Part shown: piece by piece, positions 1 through 10,975 of the stretch
How the letters are laid out: the number at the start of each line of letters is the position of its first letter
How positions within the stretch are numbered: position 1 is the first letter of the stretch
Position numbers and translations under genes: made by a program
Notes under the pieces: model-generated
Told to the model about the DNA's origin: nothing
The model's database searches: none
The model's input: only the letters and a program-made list of their open reading frames with translations
Source: Homarus americanus
Lineage: Eukaryota > Arthropoda > Malacostraca > Decapoda > Nephropidae
Assembly: GCF_018991925.1 (NCBI RefSeq)
Contig: NW_024748921.1
Location: 16,001 to 80,000 of the forward strand
DNA: 64,000 nucleotides
Direction of reading: 5' to 3'

Positions 1-518
1 TCCTCTGCGTCACCATAGACAACAAACTAAATTGGAAACCACACGTCAGTAAAGTTGTCAAATCCTCCAGTTTCCGTCTCCACCTCCTCCGCCGACTCAA
101 GTCCCTCGGAGTTCCTGCACCCGAGCTCCTCAGTGTCTACTCAACATTCATACTTCCCAAGCTCACCTGTGCCTCCCCTACCTGGTCTTCCTCCCTAAAT
201 GCCACACAACGTAAACACCTAGAAAAAGTGAAAAAGAGGGAATGCAAGATTATTCTCTCCCCTTCCTACTCCACATATCAAGAAGAGCTCAACACACTGA
301 CCCTCTCGGCTCTCACTGACCATCACCACGACCTCATCTGCAAATTTGGTGAGAAACTTCTGCACCATCCTCGACATCTGCTCCTACTACCACCTGAGAT
401 CCCTCGCCCGAGAATTGCTGTTCAACACCACTACCGCATCCAGCCCATGCGAGCACAAACTGATCACTATAAGAACAGCCCAGTCACAACCATTGTAAAA
501 ATTATCAATAACTTGTAA
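1..518 (+). pseudogene. C-terminal end of non-LTR retrotransposon reverse transcriptase (5'-truncated)
   Basis: An open frame enters from the window edge (frame starting at base 3) and stops at 516-518. It reads LCVTIDNKLNWKPHV, later LLRRLKSLGVPAPEL and FGEKLLHHPRHLLLLPP, ending VTTIVKIINNL. This pattern (VTIDNKLNWKPHV, then a Leu/Arg-rich stretch and a paired-Pro segment) is the RT C-terminus of jockey/CR1-type non-LTR elements. The 3' UTR with an AATAAA at about 727 runs into an ATT-repeat tail. The upstream part lies outside the window, so its completeness is unknown. Confidence 0.8.
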
Positions 519-737
519 TCAACCAGTGTATTCACTCCCAGTCAATCTTACCTTTTTGCACTGTCACTATGTTGAAATGCCCTGTAGTATGACCTTCTCC
601 CCACTTAGTTATTATATATCATATTTGTATCACTTATGTTACTTGTATATTATTTGTTAATCAAGTGACCCATTCCCCAATTATGTAAATGTATATTTTC
701 AGCCTTCCGGCTGCCATGCTCTTTCAATAAACCGTTA

Positions 738-780
<43 letters not shown>
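519..780 (+). mobile_element. 3' UTR and (ATT)n tail of the same non-LTR element
   Basis: AT-rich 3' UTR following the RT stop codon. It contains AATAAA near 727 and ends in about 15 ATT units at 735-780, followed immediately by a CA repeat. A short tandem tail rather than poly(A) is common for CR1/RTE-like non-LTR elements. Confidence 0.6.
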
Positions 781-781
<1 letters not shown>

Positions 782-1500
782 ACACACACACACACACACA
801 CACACCAATAAATATTACTAAAATACTTGACAACCACTGCACTTCACTATTAATGGTTGCCAATGCAGGAAGCAACATAATGCCATACTACTTTTCAACA
901 AAATGACCTTAATGACGTGTTTACAAATCATTAACATTCTTTGGGTGAAAATATATTATAATTATATCTGAATAAAAATAGATCAGTAGTAAGGTTTAAA
1001 GCAAGTTATTTCAGGAATATTTATAATGATGGTTTACAATTCCACACGAGGGGGTGTGGGGGCCGATGAGAGGGCGGGGGGGCGATGAGAGGCGGGGGGG
1101 CGATGAGGGGGCGGGGGGGCGATGAGGAGGGCGGGGGGGGCGATGAGAGAGGCGGGGGCGATGGGGGGGCGGGGAAGCGATGAGGGGCGGGGGGGCGATG
1201 AGGGGGCGGGGTGGCGATGAGAGGGCGGGGGGCGATGAGGGGCGGGGGGGCGATGAGGGGCGGGGGGCGATGAGAGGGCGGGGGGGCGATGAGGGGGCGG
1301 GCGGGGGCGATGAGGGGGCGGGGGCGATGAGGGCGGGGGGCGATGAGGGCGGGGGGAGATGAGGGGCGGGGCGATGAGGGGGCGTGGGGGCAGGGGGGGG
1401 CGATGAGGGGCGGGGCGATGAGGGGCGGTGAGGTGTATTTGTATATTATATCACAAAATTTAAGGTAAATATACATATAGGAAAAAATGTGTGATGACAT

Positions 1501-1571
<71 letters not shown>

Positions 1572-1674
1572 GGAGGAGTTTAGACGTACATAAACAAACA
1601 ACAAACACGAGAGACAGGAACACAGTACATACACAAACATGAGAGTTTATACATAATTAGTGAGGCCATTACTG

Positions 1675-1747
<73 letters not shown>

Positions 1748-1749
1748 AC
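781..1749. repeat. CA repeats and a GGGGCGATGAG minisatellite
   Basis: (CA)n at 781-806, about 1503-1568 and 1677-1745. Between them, 1048-1435 is a G-rich minisatellite with a variable 11-17 bp unit around GATGAGGGGGCGG. Open frames through it come from its composition and are not genes. 810-1040 is AT-rich with no recognised feature. Confidence 0.9.
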
Positions 1750-1794
1750 CTTGGTACAGAAGGTAGGAAGAACTCATAGGACAAGACTCAGCAA
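1750..1794 (-). CDS. E31: candidate 45-nt mini-exon
   Basis: Acceptor TTATTTCTCCACAG and donor CAAG|GTAAGTGTGT bound 45 nt in phase 1-1, reading (I)AESCPMSSSYLLYQG. It joins E30 (ending in phase 1) without a frame break. It contains one Cys. The donor runs straight into a long GT repeat on the minus strand. The exon is short and unsupported by homology, so the call rests on splice-site quality and phase. Confidence 0.5.
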
Positions 1795-2203
1795 CTGTGG
1801 AGAAATAAGGTCAAGTCAGGTCAGGTCAGGTCAAGAAAGGTCATGAGGTCAATCAAACAAATAATCACATCAGATTACATTAAGTTAAATATAATTAATC
1901 TATGGAATACACCAACACACATTCATCCATGCTCATCCACTCTCTCATCCATGCTCATCCACACACCCTCCCCTCTACCACAAGCTTCTCTATACACAAG
2001 CTTGATTAATTGTATTACCTCAAGCTTAATCCTACACCTGCAGCTTCTACCAACATGACCCAGGTAGCTCGTAGGTAATTAAAGATTTAAAGGTAGTGGT
2101 AATCAATACAGGTGAGTAGTGCTGGAGGAGACGAAAAGTTGATTACGTTGTTATTGAAGAAACTTATGGTGTAATTAGGATTCTTTGAGGGAGGTAGGTA
2201 GGC

Positions 2204-2266
<63 letters not shown>

Positions 2267-2611
2267 GTTAATGAAACCCACCTCCAACCTGTCCTAGTTT
2301 AGTTTAATTGTCAAGTTTAACGTTATAGTTACCTGAGTAAGTTGTTGTTTATGTTGTTGTTGTTGTTGTTGTTGTTGGGGCAACTCACCTCTTTAATGTT
2401 TGGCCAGGTGAGGTGTTGTTGTTATTGTTTGTTGTTGTTATTAATTGTTTGTAGTTGTTGTTGTTGTTGTAGTTATTATTATTATTCTTGTTATCATCAT
2501 CTTCATCATCATCTATACCAAAACACACACACACACACACACACACACTGTACATATGTTTGTGTGTGTGTGCGTGTGTGTGTGTGTGTGTGCGTGTGTG
2601 TGCGTGTGTGT

Positions 2612-2643
<32 letters not shown>

Positions 2644-2828
2644 AATAACAAATTTGAATTAAAGAAAATAATGTTTTAATAATTTACAAGTTGAATGAAA
2701 GAAAATGAATGAGGAAAATTATTAATAATGAGGGAAATGAATATTGTAATTATGAGGGAGTGAATAATTATGAGGGAGTGAATAATCAGGTAATTTGGTA
2801 CACCTGTTTAATATATATAATAACTTAC
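1795..2828. repeat. Intron E30-E31 with CT, GTT and CA/GT microsatellites
   Basis: Holds (CT)n at 2207-2263, GTT/ATT-type repeats at 2342-2490, (CA)n at 2523-2550 and a GT/GC-interrupted repeat at 2558-2642. Several overlapping open frames here are repeat artefacts. No further exon was found. Confidence 0.85.
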
Positions 2829-4235
2829 TTTTTATTTTCACAGGGTAGATGTCCGGATGTCCTACCACGGCTGGATGTCCTTTGATTCCTATATGTCCCT
2901 GGATGAGTTGGTGCCCTTGGATGTCCGGATGTCCTTGTATATAGGGGTGTCCCTGCACTCTAGGATGACCACTGATGTCTGGGTGTCCTTCAATGGCAGG
3001 ATGTCCTATAATTCTTGGGTGTCCTGTTACACTCATGTGTTTAGGTACCTCGGGATGTCCCTCAATTCCTGGATGTCCTTGTATACCGGGGTGTCCTGAG
3101 ATCTGTAGATGTCCTTGGATTTTCCGGTGTCCTTGCACGCTAGGATGTCCAGAATATCCAGGGTGTCCTGATACACTGGGGTGACCTTGTATCTCGGGAT
3201 GGCCCTCCACTCTTGAGTGTCCACTTACCGCAGGATGTCCTAAAACTTTGGGATGCTGCTTAACTTCAGGATGCCCGAAAACCTTTGGGTGTCCAATTAC
3301 TGATGAGTGACCTTCTATCCTTGGGTGCCCTGAAATGAATTGATGTCCTATGACCTCCCCGTGACCCTGGACAGCGGGGTGTTTCGGTACGGCTGGATGT
3401 CCCTCGACGGTGGCGTGTCCCTGAGCACTTGGATGTCCTTCTACGGAGGCGTGACCTTGTACACCTGGATGTGCAGGTATGCCAGGATGTCCACTTAGAG
3501 ATGTGTGCTCGTGCACCTCCTCATGACCAATAGCTGATGGATGTCCTACAGCTGCCGCATGTCCTAGGATGGTCAGGTGTCCTTTAACAGCAGAATGACC
3601 TGTTACTCCCATATGTCCAGGCGCAGCTTGATGTCCCTCGACCCCTGGGTGTCCCTGTAGGCTAGGATGTCCCTGTGAGCCCGGATGTCCCTGAACGGCT
3701 GAGTGACCAGTAATTCCAGGATGTCCTCGTACGGCTGGATGTCCTTCAACAATTGGATGTCCCACTACCGCTGGATGTCCTACTACTGCTGGATGTCCCA
3801 AAATTGCAACATGACCTTGAACCGACGGGTGTCCTTCAATAGCCTGGTGTCCGGATATGTCCGGGTGACCTTCGACTCCTTGGTGTCCCTGGACACCTGC
3901 ATGTTCTGGAATAGCACCATGTCCTGGGACAGCCGGATGTCCAACAACACCGGAGTGACCTTCCACCCCGCGATGTCCAGAAACAGCAGCATGTCCAGGG
4001 ATAGTTCCATGAGCCTGAACACCTAGATGTCCTTCAAAACGTGGATGTCCTTCAATCCCGGGATGTCCACGAATATCTTGATGTCCGGAGACACCCGGAT
4101 GTCCTTCAACAGTTCCATGTCCTGAGATGGCTGGGTGTCCTATTACTGTAGGATGTCCTTTTACGGCAGGATGTCCCGCCATACCCGGATGCCCTGCGAT
4201 GCCTGGATGTCCCTGAATGGCTGGATGTCCTTTCA
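2829..4235 (-). CDS. E30: Gly-His-Pro hexapeptide repeat exon (469 codons)
   Basis: A single exon of 1,407 nt (469 x 3), phase 1-1, encodes about 78 copies of a six-residue repeat x-x-G-H-P-x (for example VKGHPAIQGHPGIAGHP), ending YPVKIK. The DNA unit is 18 bp and varies mainly in the x codons, while GGA CAT CCN is kept; no stop occurs in this frame. The acceptor is TTATTTCAG after an ATT repeat and the donor is AAAAA|GTAAGT. The previous exon donates A, giving ATG (Met) at the join. His-rich Gly/Pro repeats suggest metal binding or a structural role, by analogy with histidine-rich glycoprotein or adhesive proteins; this is inference only. Confidence 0.8.
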
Positions 4236-4239
4236 CTGA

Positions 4240-4297
<58 letters not shown>

Positions 4298-4559
4298 GAA
4301 CAACAATAGAGAGAGAGGAAGATAAACTAGACCGGCAAAACAAACAGACCAGGACAGACCACCACACAAAATTGAACACCTTTATCTAACAGAAAATTGT
4401 GCTCGGCCGCGTTCACATTGATTTGATTATTTTAGTGTAATTGGCAAGAGTAGTATTCTGAATTCTAATATTATATATGCATTTATGGCTCTCTCTCTCT
4501 CTCTCTCTGGTCAAGTTACATTGGATTAGGTTAGGTTACCCGACAGGTAGAGTACTTAC
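4236..4559. repeat. Intron E29-E30 with (ATA)n next to the acceptor
   Basis: (ATA)n at 4240-4294 on the plus strand. On the transcribed strand it gives a TTA-repeat in place of the usual pyrimidine tract before the E30 acceptor. A short CT repeat lies at 4490-4508. Confidence 0.85.
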
Positions 4560-4607
4560 TTGAGTTATATGATTTCACACCTGGGGATGGACGACCATAG
4601 TCTTCAC
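4560..4607 (-). CDS. E29: 48-nt linker exon
   Basis: Acceptor CCTGCTCTTTCAG and donor TCAA|GTAAGT bound 48 nt in phase 1-1, reading (G)EDYGRPSPGVKSYNS. It joins the FN2 exon E28 to the GHP exon E30. Pro/Gly/Ser-rich with no Cys, as expected for a flexible inter-domain linker. Both splice sites are near consensus. Confidence 0.7.
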
Positions 4608-4728
4608 CTGAAAGAGCAGGTAATTAGACGCTTATTAAACAACTCAAGTAAACAACATTATTAAAGAACTTAAGTAAACAACATTATCAAACAACTTAAG
4701 TAAACAACATTACTAAACAAATTAAAAC

Positions 4729-5103
4729 TGGGGCGCCGGTTGGTAGAACGGTACCGCTCTTGCCTCGCAAGCGAGATGTCAAGGGTACGATTCCCGGGCC
4801 GGTGGAAAGTTGTTCGGACACACTTCCCAGCCTCCCTTGGTCCCTGTTCACCTAGCAGCACAGTAGGTACCTGCTGTAAATCGAAAGTTGCGAATTCGTA
4901 TTCAGGGACAAGTTGTTGGAGCTTCCAATAACTTGCTTAGACATAAACCATTGACTCTTCAGGCTTCTACGCCCTTGACTCATGAGACATAAAGGCAAGC
5001 ATGAACTTAGCATGCTTCCCTGTTGGGCGCTGCAAACGCTTCTTCGCTTCACCCTACACAAGGACGTAGGAGGGTGCCCAATAAATAATAATTAAAAAAA
5101 ATA
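4729..5103 (+). mobile_element. tRNA-Ala(CGC)-derived SINE
   Basis: The 5' head folds as a tRNA. An A-box-like TGGTAGAACGG is followed by an anticodon stem-loop with loop CTCGCAA (anticodon CGC) and a B-box-like GGTACGATTCC. A tRNA-unrelated body of about 290 bp follows, ending in an AT-rich tail (AATAAATAATAATTAAAA). It sits in the intron between E28 and E29, on the strand opposite the gene. Confidence 0.75.
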
Positions 5104-5579
5104 ATTTAGTAAACAACATTATCAAACAGACAGGCAGACAGAAAGACACACTAACATCAAGATACACTGACATACACACATACATACACTTACACAGACA
5201 GACACAGAAAATATTTAAGACTACACTTTTAATTCTCTCTCTCTCTCTCGCTCTCCTCTTCTCTCCCCCTCCATCTCTCTCTCACGTTTATCGATTCCTG
5301 CTTATCTCTTGATTAATTTACCTCCTAATTATCCCAGTTTTAATTACTCTGTCGCTGGCCTAATCTACATCTTAATTACTCGACTTCCCAACGCATGGTT
5401 TCTTAATTGACGTAATCTGGGGGGTTTTCACTTTTTATTCATTCCTTTTTTTAATAATACGACTAATTAATTTGGGTCTGCTTTTTGCCTATATTTATCA
5501 TTTTATCTCTGTCTTTCTCTTTCGCTTGTATTTTGGTTTGGTATATTTATTGGTCTGTTTTTTTATGTTTTTTTTTATT

Positions 5580-5614
<35 letters not shown>

Positions 5615-5623
5615 GGCACATAC
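5104..5623. other. Intron E28-E29, remainder
   Basis: AT- and T-rich intron sequence with a short CT repeat near 5236-5250 and (CAGA)n at 5580-5615. The latter lies a few bases after the E28 donor on the transcribed strand. Nothing else recognised. Confidence 0.7.
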
Positions 5624-5803
5624 CAGCCTCAGGGTAGCAGAAGCCAGTAGCAGTGGGCCTAGCGTGGATATCAACACCAGTAGCACACCATTCCCTCTTA
5701 GAGTCAACACATGTGCATTCAGTGTACCTCCGACCTCGCCATATGAAGGGGAAAACACAGGTCCTTCCATCCACCGTCGTTATCACATCTTCCTCTCCAT
5801 CTA
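5624..5803 (-). CDS. E28: fibronectin type II module
   Basis: 180 nt, phase 1-1; acceptor ATTCCACCCAG, donor GGCTG|GTATGT. It encodes VDGEEDVITTVDGRT, then CVFPFIWRGRRYTEC and REWCATGVDIHARPTATGFC. The four FN2 cysteines, the FPF and WCA motifs and usual spacing are all present. The conserved late Trp is replaced (TATGFC). FN2 modules bind collagen/gelatin or glycosylated/phosphocholine ligands in known proteins; the ligand here is unknown. Confidence 0.92.
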
Positions 5804-6571
5804 CTGGGTGGAATAATAACAATAATAATAATAGTAATACCAATAACAACATCAACAATAACAACACACAGGTAACACTAAAGTGACACATATTAATTAC
5901 CACCAGCATCTAACACCTTAATTAAGCACAGGTGTAGCTTAATGAGAGTTCCTTTAACACCTGCCAGTAATCAACCTATTCCCCTTAAGTAATTTTTGGT
6001 CACCTGGTCTTATACTAACAATAAAATTACACAACAAAATATAAAAATGCATTAAATATTTATATAACCCAGGAATTTTAAATCTGCATTGTTTTGAAAA
6101 TTGGGTTTAAATTAATATTAAAATACCTGGGTAGTTTTACACCTCCAAAAATATCTTGCAGATAAAAATCATTGACTCCAAAATAGGTAAAAAAAAAATC
6201 ACTGGGGTGGTTTTAAAAAATTCGCTCCTAGACAAAAGAAATATCGCTATGTAGTTATAAAAATTGGTTTAGTAAAAAACAGATATTGTATTTACTTTGT
6301 CAACAACCAAGGGGAAATAAAAATGAGAAATTGACTCCCTTGTTCTGGGTTTTGTAAGGCCTTGGTAACAGACCCACAGACAAACACGTACAGACATGAC
6401 AGCATTTAACAGACACATTGACACGTACAAACACGGACACGACAGACAAATAGACAGACATGTATATCCAACAATATATTAAACACCTAACACCAAAAAT
6501 TTAAGAAAAATAAACAAGACATAAGAGAAAATTAGATTAAAAATATCAAACATCACTCCTTCCTTCCTCAC
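5804..6571. other. Intron E27-E28, no feature seen
   Basis: AT-rich intron with a short AAT run at 5815-5835 and scattered CAGA/ACAG motifs around 6370-6460. No exon, repeat family or RNA gene recognised. Confidence 0.7.
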
Positions 6572-6961
6572 CTCCTTCTTGGCGCGCGTCTTCACCATAT
6601 TCCAAGTCTCCGAACACCTCCCCGGGTTCCTCTTCAAAGTACTGCTGACCCTCTCCTACTGGCACTGGCACTACCATGAATTCGTCTATTGGTTCTAGCA
6701 CTATCATAGCTTCTTCCATTGGTTCTGGCACTAACATGGGTTCTTCCATTGGTTCTGGCTCTATGGCTTCTATCTTTCCTTTTGGCACTCCCATTAGCCC
6801 TCCCAAAGGCCCTAACACTCTCATAGATCCTGACACCTCTCCAGACTCTTCCACAGACCCTAGCAGTCTTGTCACTTCCATAGGCTCTGGCACTGTCCTG
6901 AGAGGTGGTGGTGCCATGGGACTTGGGGCAAGCAGCTGGGTACCGACGTCGTCTCCTGAAT
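6572..6961 (-). CDS. E27: acidic Met/Pro/Glu-rich linker exon (129 codons)
   Basis: 390 nt, phase 1-1; acceptor CTCTGGCCATAG, donor GGAG|GTGAGG. It begins DSGDDVGTQLLAPSPMAP, contains degenerate octad-like repeats around EPMEEPMLVPEPMEEAM and EPIDEFMVVPVP, and ends YGEDARQEGG. There are no cysteines. Strongly acidic and probably disordered, lying between FN2 modules E26 and E28. Its symmetric phase fits insertion as a cassette. No homologue recognised. Confidence 0.75.
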
Positions 6962-7382
6962 CTATGGCCAGAGGAGAAGATTCAATAAAAGAGAAGAGAA
7001 AAAATCGAGACTACTTGATGTAAACATTATTAAAGGAGTAACATATTAATGATTTTGCATAGAAAGATGACAAACATGGTATTGATATGAGTACACCATC
7101 ATCACTATCACCACTGTTATCACCCCTCACTATCACCAATACCCCCACCATCACCACCAACAATATCCCCCCAACACCATTACTATCAACAACACTCCAT
7201 CCCTACCACCAACCACACCGCCACTACCCCCACTTCCCCCCACCACAAACCACACCACTACTACCCCCACTTCCCCCCCCACCACCAACCACACCACCAC
7301 TACCCCCACTTCCCCCCACCATCAACCACACCACCACTACCCCCACTTCCCCCACCACCAACCACAGGAACCAGTATCCCAC
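6962..7382. repeat. Intron E26-E27 with a CCACCA/TCACCA-rich tract
   Basis: 7090-7372 is a C/A-rich degenerate minisatellite (units like CCACCACTACCCCCACTTCC). It forms open frames on both strands that are composition artefacts. Confidence 0.8.
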
Positions 7383-7562
7383 CTTGAGGTAGACCTGAGT
7401 CGAGGCAGAAGTCCCAGACGGTGCGGTAGAGAGAAGCGTTGACAGCTGTAGCACACCATCTCTTGAAGGAGTCGTCGCTGGTGCAGGAGGAGTATTCCTT
7501 CCCATCATACCTGAAGGGGAAGATGCACCTGGCCCCCGACACCGTCAGTTGTACCTCGCTAT
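7383..7562 (-). CDS. E26: fibronectin type II module
   Basis: 180 nt, phase 1-1; acceptor CTCTCTCCTGAAG, donor CAAG|GTGGGA. It reads DSEVQLTVSGAR, CIFPFRYDGKEYSSC and KRWCATAVNASLYRTVWDFC, a full FN2 signature including the late Trp. An upstream alternative donor (TCAG|GTCTAC) is also in phase 1 and would shorten the exon by four codons. Confidence 0.92.
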
Positions 7563-7662
7563 CTTCAGGAGAGAGGGAAAGAATGAGATAAAGAGAGAAT
7601 ATGAAGAAGAAGGAATAATTTTGGGGTGATGGTGAAGGAATTGGACGATAGGGAAGGGAGGA

Positions 7663-7736
<74 letters not shown>

Positions 7737-8179
7737 TTCACTGTTTCACTCAAATGCTACAGAGAGTTTAACTTTGTGACTGTCAGAGGGTCCCAGGGCA
7801 ATTTGTCTCGGAAGCTTTGAGGATTAGTTCTTCAGGTTTGTTTGTATTGTTCTTCGCTGAGAAAGACTGAGAACGGCTGAGAACGGCTTACTTGGGGTCA
7901 TGGAAAAGCGTGGAGGAATGTGGCTGAAGAACTTGCTGGGTGGTGGAGAGGGAGATGTTTTTCATTCTCTGATCTTTTGTGATGGTGACTGTGGTGGTGA
8001 TGGGGGTGGTGGTGATGGCGGTGATGGTGGTGATGATGGTGGTAGTAATTGTGGTACTAATCATCATCATCATCATCACATTCAACCATCGATTTGCTCA
8101 AGTAATATTCACTCTTAATTACCATACATGTAAGAGATATCCCCCCATCCCCCTTCACACCTGTCCAACCTTTAATTAC
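7563..8179. repeat. Intron E25-E26 with (CA)n and GGTGATG/CAT repeats
   Basis: (AC)n at 7668-7733; GGTGAT-type repeats at 7979-8045 and (CAT)n at 8059-8078. No other feature. Confidence 0.85.
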
Positions 8180-8239
8180 CATTTTGACGTCCAGGTGTTA
8201 GGGTGGTTGGGTCTACAGGTGTTAGGACGGCCGAGGCAT
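8180..8239 (-). CDS. E25: 60-nt Pro/Thr linker exon
   Basis: Acceptor TATTTATTTCAG and donor CAAAATG|GTAATT bound 60 nt in phase 1-1, reading (D)ASAVLTPVDPTTLTPGRQNG. It contains two LTP-like repeats (VLTPVDP, TLTPGR). Like E23 and E29 it lies between FN2 modules and is Cys-free. Confidence 0.65.
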
Positions 8240-8633
8240 CTGAAATAAATATAATAAAAAATAATAATAACAATAAATTAGTGTTTTATGATATTAATTA
8301 ATTAGTAAAAATATTACATAGAAATTATAAAAGGAAAATTCAGATATATGTAATTAGAATTATATGTAAACAGTTCAAACTTGACCTCTCACCCCTCTAA
8401 CCTGACCTCTCGACCCAATAACCTGGCCTCTCACGCCCATAACCTGACCTCTCACCCCAATAACCTGACCTCTCACCCCAATAACCTGACCTCTCGACCC
8501 AATAACCTGACCTCTCACCCCAATAACCTGAACTCTCACCCCAATAACATGACCTCTCACCCTCACAACCTGACCTCTCACCCCATAACTTGACATCTCA
8601 CCCCCAGTTGAGTTATACCTTGACCTCACTCAC
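8240..8633. repeat. 21-bp minisatellite just after the E24 donor
   Basis: 8375-8610 holds about 11 units of CCTGACCTCTCACCCCAATAA and variants. On the transcribed strand the array starts about 25 nt after the E24 splice donor. 8240-8374 is AT-rich. Confidence 0.9.
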
Positions 8634-8813
8634 CCCAATCCTCGGGACAGTAGTCAGTGCGGAGTGGCTTGCCGGTGCGGTCAACCTCGATGGCGCAGAA
8701 GGGCCACTGAGACTCAATCATGATGCAGCCGTGGTAGAGGTCGTCCTTGAAGGTGAACGGTAGGACACAAGGCGCTCCCGACACTGTCACTATCACGGCA
8801 TGGCTACTGGTGG
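8634..8813 (-). CDS. E24: fibronectin type II module
   Basis: 180 nt, phase 1-1; acceptor TCTCACTATCACAG, donor TTGGG|GTGAGT. It reads SSHAVIVTVSGAP, CVLPFTFKDDLYHGC and WPFCAIEVDRTGKPLRTDYC. All four cysteines are present. The WCA motif is FCA, so the core Trp is replaced by Phe. It ends with the EDWG motif seen at most FN2 exon ends here. Confidence 0.92.
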
Positions 8814-8976
8814 CTGTGATAGTGAGATAGATAGACAGATTAGACAGACAGACAGACAGACAGACAGAGATAGATAGATAATATATAGGTAAGGTAAGCT
8901 AAAGTGGACGGATATATAGATAAAACTATAATCCATCCATCTATCCATCCATCTATTAGTTTTTCCATTCAAATCC

Positions 8977-9042
<66 letters not shown>

Positions 9043-10242
9043 TGTATTTAAATATCTGAAACATAATATTATCCCAGCATCTGCAGCTGTACTCATCCCC
9101 CGGCCCCCCAGGCTGCTGCACTCACTCCTGTAATGACTCAGCTTCTAATATTTTTTACATAAACCGGAATTAATGGGTTGAATCTTTTTTACGTAAACTG
9201 GAAGAGATGAATTTCTTTAACGTGGAATTAATATATATATATACATATTTTTACATGAACTGGTTACAGGAGGTGAATTTATTTAACTTGGATTTAATAG
9301 TTTTTCTTTGTAATGGCAGTTGGAATTAAGTAGTCATATTTGTACACGAAGGAAATAAATTTTAATCCATTTACATATATTGGAATAAATGGGGGATATT
9401 TTTACATAACAATCAATACAATTCAGAACAACTTATCACAATAATTCCACATCACAAACGACTAATACCCTCAGCCAGCACAATCATTCATCACAAACTT
9501 GTAAATTAACCTAAGGCTTCACCTGGACACTGAGAGTTACCTGTTAATCGCTGTAATAATTTGTCTCCTGTGATCATTTGTCGTGGGATATTGGCCTGAC
9601 TCTCCTCCTCCTCCTCCTCCCCATGACCCTCCCTCCTCCCTCTCCCCCTGAACCTCCTCCTCCCTCTCCCCCTGAACCTCCTCCTCCCTCTCCTCCTGAA
9701 CCTCCTCCTCCCTCTCCCCCCTGACCCCCCTCCTCCTCGACCCTCTCCCCCTCACACTGACCATTCCCACCTCAACCTGACTCCCCTTCTCACCTGACTC
9801 CCCTCCTCACCCCTAACCATCCCCTCTTCACCCTGACTCTCCCTCCCCCCTTATTGACCCTCACCCCCTCCCACTGACCCCCCCCCCACTACACGTCACT
9901 ATCAATCAGTACTGTTGCAGCCGCTTATGGGAGATGAATGAACTATAATTTTCACATTTGTTCCTGCCGTTGCTGACACGAGGGGGGTGGCGGAGAGGGG
10001 GAGAGGAGAGGGGTGAGGGAGAGAAGAGGTAGGAAGGAAGAGAGGTAGGAAGGATGAGGGGTAGGAAGGGAGGGAGAAGAGGGGGGGGGGATGAGGAGAG
10101 GAGCTATTTTTTTCTCATCTATTGATACGAGTCTAACCTAAACCTAACCAGATCTGACGTAACATGTGAGTGAGTGAGTGAGTGAGTGAGTGAGTGAGTG
10201 ATTCAGTCAGTCAGTCAGTCAGTCAGTTTATCCACCACTCAC
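8814..10242. repeat. Intron E23-E24: microsatellites and pyrimidine tracts
   Basis: (GACA)n at 8844-8868, (CT)n at 8980-9033, a CTCCTCCTCCCTCTCC-type tract at 9601-9900, a purine-rich stretch at 9978-10112, and GTGA/CAGT repeats at 10168-10226. 9040-9540 is AT-rich and shows nothing recognisable. Confidence 0.8.
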
Positions 10243-10299
10243 CTGGAGCTTCAGGATTAGGACCACTGGGCATCTTATTCAAAGGCTTATCCAATATAT
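10243..10299 (-). CDS. E23: 57-nt linker exon
   Basis: Acceptor TTTTTTTCAG (strong) and donor CTCCAG|GTGAGT (strong) bound 57 nt in phase 1-1, reading (x)ILDKPLNKMPSGPNPEAPG. Pro/Asn-rich and Cys-free, between FN2 modules E22 and E24. Confidence 0.7.
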
Positions 10300-10544
10300 C
10301 TGAAAAAAATAAAAAAGGTTTATATTCCAATAAAACAATTATACACCCATAGAAGCTCCCCCATACCTCTAATAGGTGACCCCATTAGCCCATACATACA
10401 GACCTGCCCATTAGAACCAGGATCCATTATATTTCAGAAGTCATAAGGATTTCATCTTATTCCTAATGACATTGAGAAATATTTAAGAAAACAAAGAAAA
10501 CTCTAGGGACTTATCCACCCGTATTACACTTACTATGAGGGACT

Positions 10545-10975
10545 GTTATTATTGGTCGTGTTGTTGTTATTGTTGTTATTATTGTTGTTATTATTGTTGT
10601 TCGTGTTGTTGTTATTGTTGTTGTTATTGTTTTTATTATTATTGTTGTTGTTTTTGTTATTATTATTGTTAATGTTGTTATTGTTGTTAGTGTTATTAAG
10701 AACATAAGAACATAAGAAAATAAGGAGTCTGCAATAGGCCGGTTGGCCTGCGCATGGCAGCTCCTGTCGAGAGTTACTAACACTCTCTATCATCCATGAA
10801 TCTATCTAGCCTCCTTTTGAAACTTTCCCGAGTTCCCGCACTTACTACAAAGTTGCTAAGCTTGTTCCACTCGTCCACCACCCTATTTGTGAACCAGTTT
10901 CTTCCTATCTCCCTCCTAAACCTAAACTTATCCAACTTGAATCCGTTGCTCCGAGTCCTATCCTTGTATAGGTTT
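10545..10975 (-). mobile_element. 5'-truncated non-LTR retrotransposon, RT C-terminus and tail
   Basis: On the minus strand 10975-10780 reads DRTRSNGFKLDKFRFRREIG, then WFTNRVVDEWNKLSNFVV and ESFKRRLDRFMDD. This is the RVVDEWNKLP-type C-terminus common to many invertebrate non-LTR RTs. The 3' UTR includes AAGAACATAAG motifs in reverse and ends in an AACAAT-type tandem tail at 10545-10695. It lies in an intron of the mosaic gene. The copy at 18062-18410 is the same family. Confidence 0.75.

Noticed and set aside
1021..1777. Open frames of poly-Cys/Val or poly-Pro/Ala across CA and G-rich repeats
   Set aside because: They are direct translations of microsatellites, as are those at 2342-2679, 36210-36567 and similar sites.
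4729..4805. Functional tRNA-Ala gene
   Set aside because: The tRNA-like head has mismatched stems and is joined to a SINE body with an AT tail, so it is a retroposon, not a tRNA gene.
8375..8630. CRISPR-like regular repeats here and at 12466-12686
   Set aside because: The units are directly adjacent minisatellite copies without spacers, in a eukaryotic genome.
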